DNA of 38,551 nt. Origin: Proteobacteria bacterium SG_bin6 (GTDB lineage Bacteria; Pseudomonadota; Alphaproteobacteria; Sphingomonadales; Sphingomonadaceae). Positions 8,501 through 15,738 of this stretch are shown here, in pieces. Under the pieces are notes generated by a model that was not told the origin of the DNA, made no database searches, and saw only the letters and a program-made list of their open reading frames with translations. Location: positions 1 through 38,551 of the forward strand of contig LWDJ01000009.1 in the NCBI GenBank assembly GCA_002083435.1, given 5' to 3'. Numbering within the stretch: position 1 is the stretch's first letter; each line of letters begins with the position of its first letter. A program made the position numbers and the translations under genes.

Positions 8501-9109
8501 TCAGCCCATACCCGCCGCGAAAGCGATGCGTAAAGCCTCTGAAAGGCTGCGAACCTCGAGCTTGGTCATCAGGTTGGCGCGGTGGACCTCGACCGTACGT
8601 GGCGAAATCCCAAGATCATAAGCGATAGTTTTGTTGGGCAGGCCTTTGGCAAGGCCGGCCAGCACGTCTCGTTCGCGCGCGGTTAGCGCCGCTAGCCGAA
8701 CGCCCGCCGCGCGCGCGGCATCGGCCCCTTCGCCCGCCTGATCGACCAGCGCGAAGCCCGCCTCCAGCGCAGCCAGCAAGGCTGCCTTCTCGAACGGTTT
8801 TTCCAGGAAATCGACCGCGCCCGCCTTCATCGCCTGCACGGCGGTGGTGATGTCGCCGTGTCCGGTGAGCACGATCACCGGCAAGGTGATACCGCGCGCC
8901 GCCATCTCGCGATGCACCTCCAGCCCGTCGATCTCCGGCATTCGCACGTCGAGCAGGACGCAGCCGGGTTCCAGCCCCCGGGCTTCGCGCAGAAACTCGG
9001 TGCCCGAGGCGAACAGCGACGCCTGGTAGCCCGAGGTGCGTAGGAGAAAGCCGATTGAGCGCCGCACGGCTTCCTCGTCATCGACCACATAAACGCGTTG
9101 CTCAGTCAT
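8501..9109 (-). CDS. fixJ: FixJ-family response regulator
   Basis: The 202-residue product has a receiver domain (about 4-120) with D10-D11, phosphoacceptor D54 in LLDVRMPEIDG and the K of FLEKPFEKA, then a LuxR/FixJ helix-turn-helix (about 140-198) with LTARERDVLAGLAKGLPNKTIA and ISPRTVEVHRANLMTKL. It is the cognate partner of the upstream kinase: their genes overlap by 8 bases. ATG at 9109 is chosen because the domain starts there and GAGGACG precedes it; upstream in-frame codons lie inside the kinase gene. FixJ proteins activate fixK/fnr-type genes when phosphorylated at low oxygen. Confidence 0.92.
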   Translation of the reverse strand: MTEQRVYVVDDEEAVRRSIGFLLRTSGYQASLFASGTEFLREARGLEPGCVLLDVRMPEIDGLEVHREMAARGITLPVIVLTGHGDITTAVQAMKAGAVDFLEKPFEKAALLAALEAGFALVDQAGEGADAARAAGVRLAALTARERDVLAGLAKGLPNKTIAYDLGISPRTVEVHRANLMTKLEVRSLSEALRIAFAAGMG

Positions 9110-10634
9110 GTTCGTCCTCGCCATGCGCTTGGGGCAAAGTGAAGTGAAACGCGGTGCCACGGTCGCCCGGGCCGGTATCGGCCCAGATCCGTCCGCCATG
9201 CGCCTCGATGATCGTGCGGCAGATCGACAGGCCAAGGCCCATGCCCGTGTCCTTGCTGCTGGAGAAGGCGGCGAACAGCCGTGGCGCGACGATCGGATCG
9301 ATGCCGCTGCCGGTGTCAGTCACCGAAACGCGCACCATTTCGCCATCGGCGCGGCTGCTGATCGTCACGTCCCGCACCGGGCTGTCGGCCATCGCCTCGA
9401 CCGCGTTGCGCAATAGGTTAACGAGCACCTGCTGTACCTGAACGCGGTCGACCACCACCATCGGCGCTTTGGGATCGAGCTCGATGAAGCCGCGTACCCC
9501 GCGCTCGCGCCCGCCCATCAGCGCCAGCCGACTGGCTTCTTCAACCAGTTGCGCGAGCGCCTCGGGCCGCTGTTCGAGCTCGCCGCGCTGGACGAAATCG
9601 CGCAGGCGGCGGACGATGCTGCCGGCTCGCAGCGCCTCGTGCGCGGCCTCGGACATCGCCTCGGCGGCGATCGCGCGGCTGCCGGCGTCGTCTCGCGTCA
9701 CCAGGTCCCGCCCGGCCTCCAAATAGTTGGCGACGGCCGTGAGCGGCTGGTTGAGCTCGTGCGCAAGTGTCGAGGCCATCGTCCCCATCGCGCTGACGCG
9801 GGAGACGTGGATCAGTTCCGATTGCAGCTCCTTCAGGCGCAGTTCGGCGCGTTGCCGCTCGGTCAGATCGCGGATGAAGCCGGTGAAGACGCGGTGCCCC
9901 TCGCTATGCGCTTCGCCCACCGCCAGCTCCATCGGGAAGTGGCTGCCGTCGCGCTTCTGGCCGAGCACGACACGGCCGATGCCGATGATCCGCGGCTCGG
10001 CGGTGTCGGTATAGCGGCGCATATAGCCGTCGTGTCGATGGCGGTCGGCGTCGGGCATCAGCCGGCTGACATTGTCGCCGAGCAGTTCGGCCTCCCGATA
10101 GCCGAACAGGCGTTCGGCGGCGGCGCTGAACGACAGGATCTTGCCGCGCTCGTCGATCACCACCATCGCGTCGGGCACGGTCGCCAGGATCGAGCGATAG
10201 TGAAGCTCGCTCTGCACCAGCGCCTGTTGCGCCGCCTTGCGCGGGGTGATGTCGTGCAGCGACAGTCCATAGCCGCGCACCATGCCGCCACGGCCGGTGA
10301 GCGCGGCGAGCGTGGTGTCCGCAAAGAATTCGGAGCCGTCCTTGCGGAGCCGCCACGCTTCGCTGCGCAGTGGTGCGAGCCGGGCGGTGACGCGGTCCTC
10401 CGCCGGCTGTCCATGGTCACGCTCGCCGGGCGTGTAGAGTAGGTCTACGGGTTCGCCGATCACCTCGGCGGGCGACCAGCCGGTGAGCAGCTCGGCGCCC
10501 CGGTTCCAGCTGGCGATGCGACCGTCGGGTGCGAGCAGGATCAGCGCACGGTCGCTCATCGCGGCGACGAACCGCGCGAGTTCGTCGGCAATACGCTCGG
10601 GCTCGAGCCCTGGGTCGATCATCTCCCCGCCCAT
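9102..10634 (-). CDS. fixL: FixL-type heme-PAS oxygen sensor histidine kinase
   Basis: The 510-residue kinase has two PAS domains (about 22-135 and 145-262), a HisKA dimer domain with phospho-His H292 in LAHELNQPL, and a HATPase domain with N-box NLLRNAVEAM, DTGSGI and GMGLGLS. The second PAS closely follows rhizobial FixL: RHDGYMRRY carries H201, the position of the proximal heme His, and IIGIGRVVLGQKRDG carries R221, the residue that contacts bound oxygen. Deoxy-heme should release kinase activity toward FixJ. No membrane span is seen, so it is cytosolic, unlike Sinorhizobium FixL but like Bradyrhizobium FixL. No good ribosome site precedes ATG 10634; ATG 10622 is an alternative. Confidence 0.93.
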   Translation of the reverse strand: MGGEMIDPGLEPERIADELARFVAAMSDRALILLAPDGRIASWNRGAELLTGWSPAEVIGEPVDLLYTPGERDHGQPAEDRVTARLAPLRSEAWRLRKDGSEFFADTTLAALTGRGGMVRGYGLSLHDITPRKAAQQALVQSELHYRSILATVPDAMVVIDERGKILSFSAAAERLFGYREAELLGDNVSRLMPDADRHRHDGYMRRYTDTAEPRIIGIGRVVLGQKRDGSHFPMELAVGEAHSEGHRVFTGFIRDLTERQRAELRLKELQSELIHVSRVSAMGTMASTLAHELNQPLTAVANYLEAGRDLVTRDDAGSRAIAAEAMSEAAHEALRAGSIVRRLRDFVQRGELEQRPEALAQLVEEASRLALMGGRERGVRGFIELDPKAPMVVVDRVQVQQVLVNLLRNAVEAMADSPVRDVTISSRADGEMVRVSVTDTGSGIDPIVAPRLFAAFSSSKDTGMGLGLSICRTIIEAHGGRIWADTGPGDRGTAFHFTLPQAHGEDEHD

Positions 10635-10709
10635 TGTGGGTAGTTTAGCGCGATGGGTGCCATCACGCCAAGTCCCGGCGGTGATTAATCGTCCTTTATG
10701 ACACGGTTA

Positions 10710-10729
10710 GCCTGCGCGGCTTCGCAGGC
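10710..10729. other. GC-rich hairpin between usp and fixL
   Basis: GCCTGCG and CGCAGGC are separated by six bases. It lies ten bases after the stop of the universal stress protein gene. No T-run follows on the minus strand, so termination is only possible, not shown. Confidence 0.35.
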
Positions 10730-10738
10730 CGGGGGCGG

Positions 10739-11545
10739 TTACCGCCCGCGCGCGAGCAGCACCGGCACGGGGCTCGCGGCGAGCGCGCTTGCGGTGACGC
10801 CGCCAAACACGCTTTCAAACCAGCGCGGATGCGCGAAGCCGCCCATCACCAGATAGTCGCACTGCGCCGCCGCCTCGGCGAGTAGCTGGACGCCCACCCG
10901 CCGGGAATCGCCAGGTTCGTGGCGCACCTCGACCCGAATGCCCCGCCGCGCGAGGTAGATCGCAGCCTGTTCCGGGGGCACCGCGATCATCGCCGCGCCG
11001 ATGTGCAGCAATGTCACGCTGCGAGCTTGGGCAAGCAGCGGCAGCGCCGCCTTGAGCGCGCTCTCAGCCTCGCGGGAGCCGTCCCACGCGATCAGCGCGT
11101 CACCTTCCACTTTGATGCCGCGCGCCTGCTCCGGCACCGCGAACACCGGGAGCAGCCCCTCGTTCAGCACCGCGCCGGCAAGTTCGCCCATATTTGGATA
11201 GGCAGCGCTGTCGAGCGCCCGGTTGAGCACCACGACATCGTTCAGCCGGGAGGCCTCCTTCAGGCACAAGGCTGGATCGCCGGCCGCTTCTTGCCAGCTG
11301 TAGTTCACGCCTTCGATCGCGAGCCGCTCTTTTAGCCGTGCCGCGTTGGCGGCCTCGGCGGCGCGTTCCTCGGCGAGCAGCATCGCCTGACCGCCGAGCC
11401 CGACATAATCGTCGACCATCATGGGGACAATCGACACGTCGAGGCAGTTCAGATGCGCGTCGAAAGCGCGCCCCAGATCGAGTGCCACCTGAAGCCGCGC
11501 TTCCTGCCCGGCGTCGTCATGCACCAGCAATAAGATGTTTCGCAT
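10739..11545 (-). CDS. tandem-domain universal stress protein (UspA family)
   Basis: The 268-residue protein holds two Usp folds, about 1-140 and 148-268. The first starts RNILLLVHDDAGQEARLQVALDLGRAF; the second starts DALIAWDGSREAESALKAALPLL and ends with the ATP-binding type GGFAHPRWFESVFGGVTASALAASPVPVLLA. Such proteins help survival in hypoxia and other stress in the cytoplasm. A GGAG site precedes the ATG. An FNR box, TTGATCGCGGTCAA, is 80 bases upstream of the start, so anaerobic control by the neighbouring FNR is likely. The first domain lacks a clear glycine-rich ATP motif. Confidence 0.9.
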   Translation of the reverse strand: MRNILLLVHDDAGQEARLQVALDLGRAFDAHLNCLDVSIVPMMVDDYVGLGGQAMLLAEERAAEAANAARLKERLAIEGVNYSWQEAAGDPALCLKEASRLNDVVVLNRALDSAAYPNMGELAGAVLNEGLLPVFAVPEQARGIKVEGDALIAWDGSREAESALKAALPLLAQARSVTLLHIGAAMIAVPPEQAAIYLARRGIRVEVRHEPGDSRRVGVQLLAEAAAQCDYLVMGGFAHPRWFESVFGGVTASALAASPVPVLLARGR

Positions 11546-11625
11546 TGCCAGCTCCGTTCGAGGTGATGTGCCAAGGCTAGGCCGGTGGCGTCTTGGCTGC
11601 CATTCGTAATGCTCGCAAGATGGGT

Positions 11626-11639
11626 TTGATCGCGGTCAA
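11626..11639. promoter_or_regulatory. FNR/FixK box
   Basis: TTGATCGCGGTCAA matches TTGAT-N4-ATCAA at nine of ten conserved positions. It lies between the divergent usp gene (start 11545) and a 36-residue microprotein gene (start 11696), 56 bases before the latter, and could serve both directions. Confidence 0.72.
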
Positions 11640-11695
11640 ATTCTCGTGCGGCGGCGCAGGCGATGATCAATCCGCTGCTGGATTGGAGAAAGAAG

Positions 11696-11806
11696 ATGAC
11701 AGGCGATACTGCGTACCTGATGCTGGTGGTCGGCGCGATGAGCAGTTTCTGCCTTGGCCTGCTGTTCACCTCGCTCACCGATAAGGCGAGCAACGCGCGG
11801 CGTTGA
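11696..11806 (+). CDS. 36-residue single-span membrane microprotein downstream of an FNR box
   Basis: ATG at 11696 follows GGAGAAAGAAG, a good ribosome site. The product is MTGDTAYLMLVVGAMSSFCL followed by GLLFTSLTDKASNARR: one hydrophobic helix (about 7-26), a Thr-Ser turn, and a basic tail that should face the cytoplasm. I do not recognise a family. It resembles in size and layout the small subunits or assembly helpers of cbb3 oxidases (CcoQ, CcoS), but no residue match supports that. The FNR box 56 bases upstream, placed for activation, argues that it is expressed at low oxygen. Confidence 0.6.
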   Translation: MTGDTAYLMLVVGAMSSFCLGLLFTSLTDKASNARR

Positions 11807-12023
11807 CCGCGACGCGCGCGTCCGGAAGCGATGGTGCGAGAGCAAACGCTCGGTGACTTGCGTTTTCTTGGCAGTTTTGCAAGATCTTGCTGTCGAACTG
11901 TCCGAAAGGGCATTGGATAGCCCACGCAATTGTCTCGCCTTGCGCTTATTGTGCGTCCCCGCCAAGACTGATCTTGGCGAGCCACCGACCCTGTGAATAT
12001 ATGCTTGGCAGGAGGAATGCAGC
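11807..12023. other. non-coding stretch with palindromes
   Basis: No convincing gene is seen between the microprotein and the ABC ATPase promoter. The stretch holds a perfect 12-base palindrome, GCAAGATCTTGC (11879-11890), and a hairpin CGCCAAGA-ctga-TCTTGGCG (11960-11979), neither followed by a T-run. The strong AGGAGG at 12010-12015 is only one or two bases from an ATG and opens a 40-codon frame that looks like chance. Confidence 0.5.
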
Positions 12024-12049
12024 GTAACCGCGTCGCTGAACGCGGCGAA
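12024..12049 (+). promoter_or_regulatory. ECF-sigma-type promoter, GTAACC-N16-CGAA, before the ABC ATPase
   Basis: GTAACC at 12024-12029 and CGAA at 12046-12049 are separated by exactly 16 bases. This is the pattern I recall for promoters of Caulobacter SigF-type (ECF16) sigma factors. The same element with the same spacing recurs at 12893-12918. The spacer itself contains CCGCGT-cgctga-ACGCGG, an inverted repeat. Confidence 0.6.
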
Positions 12050-12099
12050 ACAGGCAGGTCCGTCGCACCCTTTGCGCATGGACGCGAGGATTGCGACCG

Positions 12100-12153
12100 A
12101 TGTTTAAAAAACCAAGCACGGCTGATGCTGATCGATTGAAGGCCACCGTTTGA
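12100..12153 (+). CDS. possible 17-codon leader ORF before the ABC ATPase
   Basis: ATG at 12100 opens MFKKPSTADADRLKATV and stops at TGA 12151-12153, one base before the ATG at 12155 that starts the ABC ATPase. A GAGGA lies about ten bases before the ATG. Ending so close to the next start suggests translational coupling, since that start has no good ribosome site of its own. It may equally be chance. Confidence 0.3.
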   Translation: MFKKPSTADADRLKATV

Positions 12154-12154
12154 A

Positions 12155-12877
12155 ATGCACGGGGAGCGACTGATCGATGTCAAGGAACTCGCCAAGTCAT
12201 TTGGCGAACTGCAAGTCGTGGAATGCGTTTCGCTAACCCTTGATCCGGGCGGGATTCTTGGCCTGTTGGGCGCGCCGGGCAGCGGCAAGACGACGACCCT
12301 GCGCATGATCGCGGGGCTGTTGCGGCCCGACGCCGGCTGTGGCCAGGTGTTGGGTGAAGATGTGGGTTCCACAAGCGCGCTGCGGCGGTCACGCATCGGG
12401 TATATGGGCAACCGGCTAGGGCTGTCGCCCGACCTCACCGTGCTCGAAGTTCTCAGCCAAAGCGCTGAGGAACATGGCATGGCTGCCGCGCATCGTGCCA
12501 TCGCGGCGGCGGTGGAGCGCTATGCATTACGGTCTATATTGGACAAACGCTGCGGCGAACTTTCCGGCGATTGGGCGCGCCGCGTCCAGTTCGTGGCAAC
12601 CATCCTCCACCGGCCGGCGCTGCTCCTGCTCGATGAGCCGACCACGGGTTTCGACGCCGCCCTGCGCGACGATTTGTGGAGCTGGATCGAGCGGCTCGCG
12701 GCCGAAGGCCATGGCATCGTCGTGACCACCAACGATATCGCCGAGGCGGAGCGTTGCCAGACGATGGTGCCGTATCGCGACCGCCGCGCGCTACCTCAGC
12801 GGCCAAGCTGCCGACTTCGCAACGGGGTGGGTACCGACCGGCTCGTCGGCGAGCTGGCGCCATGTTCCCAGGACTGA
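12155..12877 (+). CDS. orphan ABC-type ATPase domain with degenerate motifs and a shifted C-terminus
   Basis: The 240-residue product is one ABC nucleotide-binding domain. Walker A is GAPGSGKTT (39-47) and Walker B is LLLLDEPTTG with D160-E161. Other motifs are altered: the Q-loop reads YMGNRLGL with Asn86 in place of Gln, the signature is LSGDW (136-140) instead of LSGGQ, and the H-loop is TTND with Asn193 instead of His. After about residue 211 the frame ceases to look like an ABC protein, while the next frame reads RYLSGQAADFA, which does; a one-base shift near 12790-12800 is likely, and that frame ends at TAA 12894-12896. No permease gene is nearby. It may be a sensor-like or decaying ATPase. 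Whether it still couples to any transporter is unknown. Confidence 0.7.
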   Translation: MHGERLIDVKELAKSFGELQVVECVSLTLDPGGILGLLGAPGSGKTTTLRMIAGLLRPDAGCGQVLGEDVGSTSALRRSRIGYMGNRLGLSPDLTVLEVLSQSAEEHGMAAAHRAIAAAVERYALRSILDKRCGELSGDWARRVQFVATILHRPALLLLDEPTTGFDAALRDDLWSWIERLAAEGHGIVVTTNDIAEAERCQTMVPYRDRRALPQRPSCRLRNGVGTDRLVGELAPCSQD

Positions 12878-12892
12878 GCGAGAAGCAAGGAT

Positions 12893-12918
12893 GTAACCTT
12901 TCGCGGGTTGCCCGCGAA
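12893..12918 (+). promoter_or_regulatory. ECF-sigma-type promoter, GTAACC-N16-CGAA, before thioredoxin/ccdA
   Basis: GTAACC at 12893-12898 and CGAA at 12915-12918 again have a 16-base spacer, identical to the element at 12024-12049. The spacer and -10 contain the hairpin TTCGCGGG-ttg-CCCGCGAA (12900-12918). It lies 55 bases before the thioredoxin ATG. The pattern fits Caulobacter SigF-like ECF promoters; no such sigma gene is in the window. Confidence 0.62.
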
Positions 12919-12972
12919 TGTGGACGGGAGCGCCGCTACAACGGCGGCGCGCGAAACTAGGAGCCTTCCCCA

Positions 12973-13362
12973 ATGATCCGCTCGATTTTCCCGGTGGCCG
13001 CCGTCGCGCTTGTCGCCTTTGCCGTTCCCGCCCAGGCCGCCGAGGTGAAGAAGTTCACCCCCGCCGAATTCGCCGCCGCGCAGGGTGCGGGCAAGGCTAT
13101 CCTCGTCGACGTGAAGGCGCCCTGGTGCCCGGTCTGCGCCTCACAGCATGGCACGATCCAGAGCGCGATCGCCGCGAGCAAGTTCGACAAGCTGACGATT
13201 TTCGAGATCGATTACGACACCCAGAAGGATGCGTGGCGCGCGCTCGGCGTCCACAAGCAGGGCACGCTGATCGCCTATAAGGGCAAGAAGGAAGTCAGCC
13301 GGCTGGAATTCCAGACCGACAAGACCGCGATCAACAATCTGCTCGCCGCCGCGGTCAACTAA
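12973..13362 (+). CDS. periplasmic thioredoxin-family protein
   Basis: The 129-residue protein has a signal peptide (about 1-22, ending PAQA) and a thioredoxin fold with the redox pair C52-P-V-C55 in KAPWCPVCASQH. The CPVC centre differs from the CGPC of cytoplasmic thioredoxin. The start is preceded by AGGAG. The next gene, a CcdA-type membrane reductant carrier, starts three bases after its stop, so the pair probably works as a split DsbD: CcdA passes electrons from cytoplasmic thioredoxin to this protein, which reduces periplasmic targets. The target is not indicated. An ECF-type promoter upstream suggests envelope or oxidative stress control. Confidence 0.88.
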   Translation: MIRSIFPVAAVALVAFAVPAQAAEVKKFTPAEFAAAQGAGKAILVDVKAPWCPVCASQHGTIQSAIAASKFDKLTIFEIDYDTQKDAWRALGVHKQGTLIAYKGKKEVSRLEFQTDKTAINNLLAAAVN

Positions 13363-13365
13363 GCC

Positions 13366-14094
13366 ATGGCCGCCGAAAGCCTGAACCCGCTGCTGGCCTA
13401 TGCGGCCGGCGCGCTCACCATCCTCAGCCCGTGCGTGTTGCCGCTGGTGCCGATCGTGCTCGGCAGCTCGGCGCAGAGCCATAGATATGGCCCGCTCGCG
13501 CTGGCGACGGGGCTGGTGGTGTCGTTCACCGGTGTCGGCTTCGCGCTGGCGACGGTGGGCGCGGCTTCGGGCTTTGACGGCGATTGGGTGCGCTATGCCG
13601 GGGCGGTGCTGCTGCTGCTCGCCGGCGTCGCGCTGCTGCTGCCGCGCATCCAGTACATGCTGCAGAACGCCGCCGCGCCGCTCGCCGATTGGGCGTCGCG
13701 GCGGCAGGCGGGGCTCGAGCGGTTCGGTCTCGCCGGCCAGTTCGGCATCGGCGCGTTGCTTGGGCTGGTGTGGAGCCCGTGTGTCGGCCCGACCCTGGGG
13801 GCGGCGACGGTGCTCGCGGCGCAGGGGCAGAACCTTGCGGGGGTCGCGCTGGTGATGGCGTTTTTCGGGCTTGGTATCGCGACCGTGCTGGTGGGCCTCG
13901 CCTTCGCGACCCGCACCGTCTTCACCCGGATGCGCGGCAAGCTGCTGAGCGCCGGGCAGGGCGGCAAGCGCGTGCTGGGCACCTTGCTGGCGGTGGTCGG
14001 CGTGCTCATCCTGACCGGGGGCGACCACATCGTCGAAGGCGTGATCGTCACCAACTCGCCGCAATGGCTGACCGACCTGACGACCTCGATCTGA
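13366..14094 (+). CDS. ccdA: CcdA/DsbD-like thiol-disulfide transmembrane reductase
   Basis: The 242-residue inner-membrane protein has six predicted spans. The two redox cysteines sit in the conserved proline motifs LSPCVLPLVP (C23) and WSPCVGPT (C139), the CcdA arrangement. It moves reducing equivalents from the cytoplasm across the membrane. Co-transcription with the periplasmic thioredoxin just upstream (three-base gap) indicates that this is its acceptor. Cytochrome c assembly genes are not adjacent, so a general periplasmic reducing role is as likely as heme-lyase support. A strong terminator follows. Confidence 0.92.
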   Translation: MAAESLNPLLAYAAGALTILSPCVLPLVPIVLGSSAQSHRYGPLALATGLVVSFTGVGFALATVGAASGFDGDWVRYAGAVLLLLAGVALLLPRIQYMLQNAAAPLADWASRRQAGLERFGLAGQFGIGALLGLVWSPCVGPTLGAATVLAAQGQNLAGVALVMAFFGLGIATVLVGLAFATRTVFTRMRGKLLSAGQGGKRVLGTLLAVVGVLILTGGDHIVEGVIVTNSPQWLTDLTTSI

Positions 14095-14117
14095 TCGTCG
14101 CGTCCATATGTCACAAT

Positions 14118-14149
14118 GGCCCCTCGGCTGGTTCAGCCGGGGGGCTTTT
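14118..14149 (+). terminator. rho-independent terminator after ccdA
   Basis: GCCCCTCGGCT and AGCCGGGGGGC (one mismatch) enclose a GGTTC loop and are followed by TTTT. It ends the thioredoxin-ccdA transcript 24 bases after the stop. Confidence 0.88.
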
Positions 14150-14233
14150 GCGTTCGCCCGTGCAAACCCCGTGGTTGCCCTTCCGCGATGCGGCGCGTAG
14201 ATTCCCGCTTCGTTCTGTTCAGGGGCAAGCAAA

Positions 14234-15646
14234 GTGGACGCAATCGCGATCGGTCTGGCGCTGTTGGGGGTGTTGCTGGGGCTTGCCGCCGGGTGGCTGC
14301 TGCGCGGGCGCGATATCGCCAATCTCGCCGCCGAGCGCGATGCACGGACCGAGGAGTTCCGCGCCGCGATCCGCGATCTGGCGGGCGCCGAGGCACGCGC
14401 CGAGGCCGCCGCCGCGCTCGCCGAGGAGCGCGCGGTGGCGCTCGCCGAAACGCAGGAGACGCTCGACGCGGTGCGCGACGAGCGCGAGGCGGCGCGCACC
14501 CAGCTTGCCAAGCTAACCGCCCAAGCCGAAGCGTTCGAGGCACGGCTGGCTGAATTCCGCGACGCCAAGGAAGCGATGGCGCACCAGTTCAGCGATGTCG
14601 CCGGCAAGCTGCTGAACGACGCGCAGCAGAAATTCCTCCAGCGCGCCGATGAGCGGTTCCGCGAGTCCGAGGAGCTGGCGCGGCGCAACCTGAACGCGGT
14701 GCTCCAGCCAGTCGGCGAGCGGCTGTCGCTCTACGAAGCCTCGGTGAAAGCGGTCGATGCCGAGCGGGCGAGCGCGTTCGATCAGCTGAAGGGCCAGCTC
14801 GCCGAACTGCGCCAGGGCCAGGAAAAGGTGAGCAGCGAAGCGGCGCGGCTGGTCAACGCCTTGCGCAACGCCCCGAAGGCACGCGGTCGCTGGGGCGAGC
14901 AGCAGCTGCGCAACGTGCTCGAAAGCTGTGGTTTGGCCGAGCATTGCGACTTCGAGACCGAGGTAAGCGTCGGCACCGAGGACGGCCGGCTGCGCCCCGA
15001 TGTCATCATTCGCATCCCCGGTGGACGCACGCTGATCGTCGATGCGAAGGTCTCGCTCAACGCCTATCAGGACGCGTTCGAGGCGGAGGACGAAGCCGGC
15101 CGCGCGGCGGGGCTGGCGGCGCACGCGGCGGCGATCCGCGCGCATATGAAGGCGCTCGGCGACAAGGCCTATCAGGCACAGTTCAAGGAAACGCTCGATT
15201 TCGTGGTGATGTTCGTCCCCGGCGAGCATTTTGTCTCGGCCGCGCTGGAGCAGGACGCGAAATTGTGGGACGATGCTTTTGAACGCCGGGTGCTCATCGC
15301 GACCCCGACCAATTTGGTGGCGATCGCCAAGACGATCGCCTCAATCTGGCGCCAGGAAAAGCTCGCGCGCGACGCCGCCGAGATCGGGCGGCTCGGCAAG
15401 GAATTGTACGAACGGCTGGCGAAGGCCGCCGGCGATCTGCGCAAGGTGGGCGCGGGGCTGACGAGCGCGGTGAATAATTACAACACGTTCGTGTCGAGCT
15501 TCGAAAGCCGCGCGCTGGTGACCGCGCGCAAGTTCCGCGACCTGAACGTCGATACCGGCGCGCGCGAGATCGAGGAAGCGGCGCCGGTGGAAGCGCTCGC
15601 CCGCTACGGCGACGAAGCCCTGATCGAGGAGCGGGTGGGGGAGTAA
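14234..15646 (+). CDS. rmuC: DNA recombination protein RmuC
   Basis: The 470-residue protein starts with one membrane span (about 3-23, IAIGLALLGVLLGLAAGWLL), followed by a long Ala/Glu/Arg-rich coiled coil (about 30-215). A PD-(D/E)xK-like nuclease region follows, with GRWGEQQLRNVLE, LRPDVIIRIPGGRTLIVDAKVSL (Asp near 257, DAK near 270) and DFVVMFVPGEHF. RmuC limits inversions at short inverted repeats; its exact reaction is not established. GTG at 14234 is chosen because the membrane span begins right after it. It converges on rplL with a terminator between. Confidence 0.93.
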   Translation: MDAIAIGLALLGVLLGLAAGWLLRGRDIANLAAERDARTEEFRAAIRDLAGAEARAEAAAALAEERAVALAETQETLDAVRDEREAARTQLAKLTAQAEAFEARLAEFRDAKEAMAHQFSDVAGKLLNDAQQKFLQRADERFRESEELARRNLNAVLQPVGERLSLYEASVKAVDAERASAFDQLKGQLAELRQGQEKVSSEAARLVNALRNAPKARGRWGEQQLRNVLESCGLAEHCDFETEVSVGTEDGRLRPDVIIRIPGGRTLIVDAKVSLNAYQDAFEAEDEAGRAAGLAAHAAAIRAHMKALGDKAYQAQFKETLDFVVMFVPGEHFVSAALEQDAKLWDDAFERRVLIATPTNLVAIAKTIASIWRQEKLARDAAEIGRLGKELYERLAKAAGDLRKVGAGLTSAVNNYNTFVSSFESRALVTARKFRDLNVDTGAREIEEAAPVEALARYGDEALIEERVGE

Positions 15647-15678
15647 CGATCAGCCCGCCTCCGCGCCCTGTGCGTGCC

Positions 15679-15712
15679 CAAAAAGAAAAGGCCGCCCCAA
15701 ACGGAGCGGCCC
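15679..15712 (-). terminator. rho-independent terminator after rplL
   Basis: On the minus strand GGGCCGCTCC and GGGGCGGCC pair around GTTT and are followed by TTTTCTTTTT. It lies 27 bases after the rplL stop and closes the rplJL transcript, so rpoB cannot be the next gene. Confidence 0.88.
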
Positions 15713-15738
15713 TTCCCCAATCAGTAAGCCGAAAAGGC

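Noticed and set aside
10637..10742. GGTTAC near TTCG as a minus-strand ECF promoter at the usp end
   Set aside because: The spacing is 12 bases, not 16, and GGTTAC overlaps the usp stop codon.
12017..12139. 40-codon frame after AGGAGGA before the ABC ATPase
   Set aside because: The ribosome site is too close to the ATG, the product is composition-driven, and the ATG lies upstream of the likely transcription start set by the GTAACC-N16-CGAA element.
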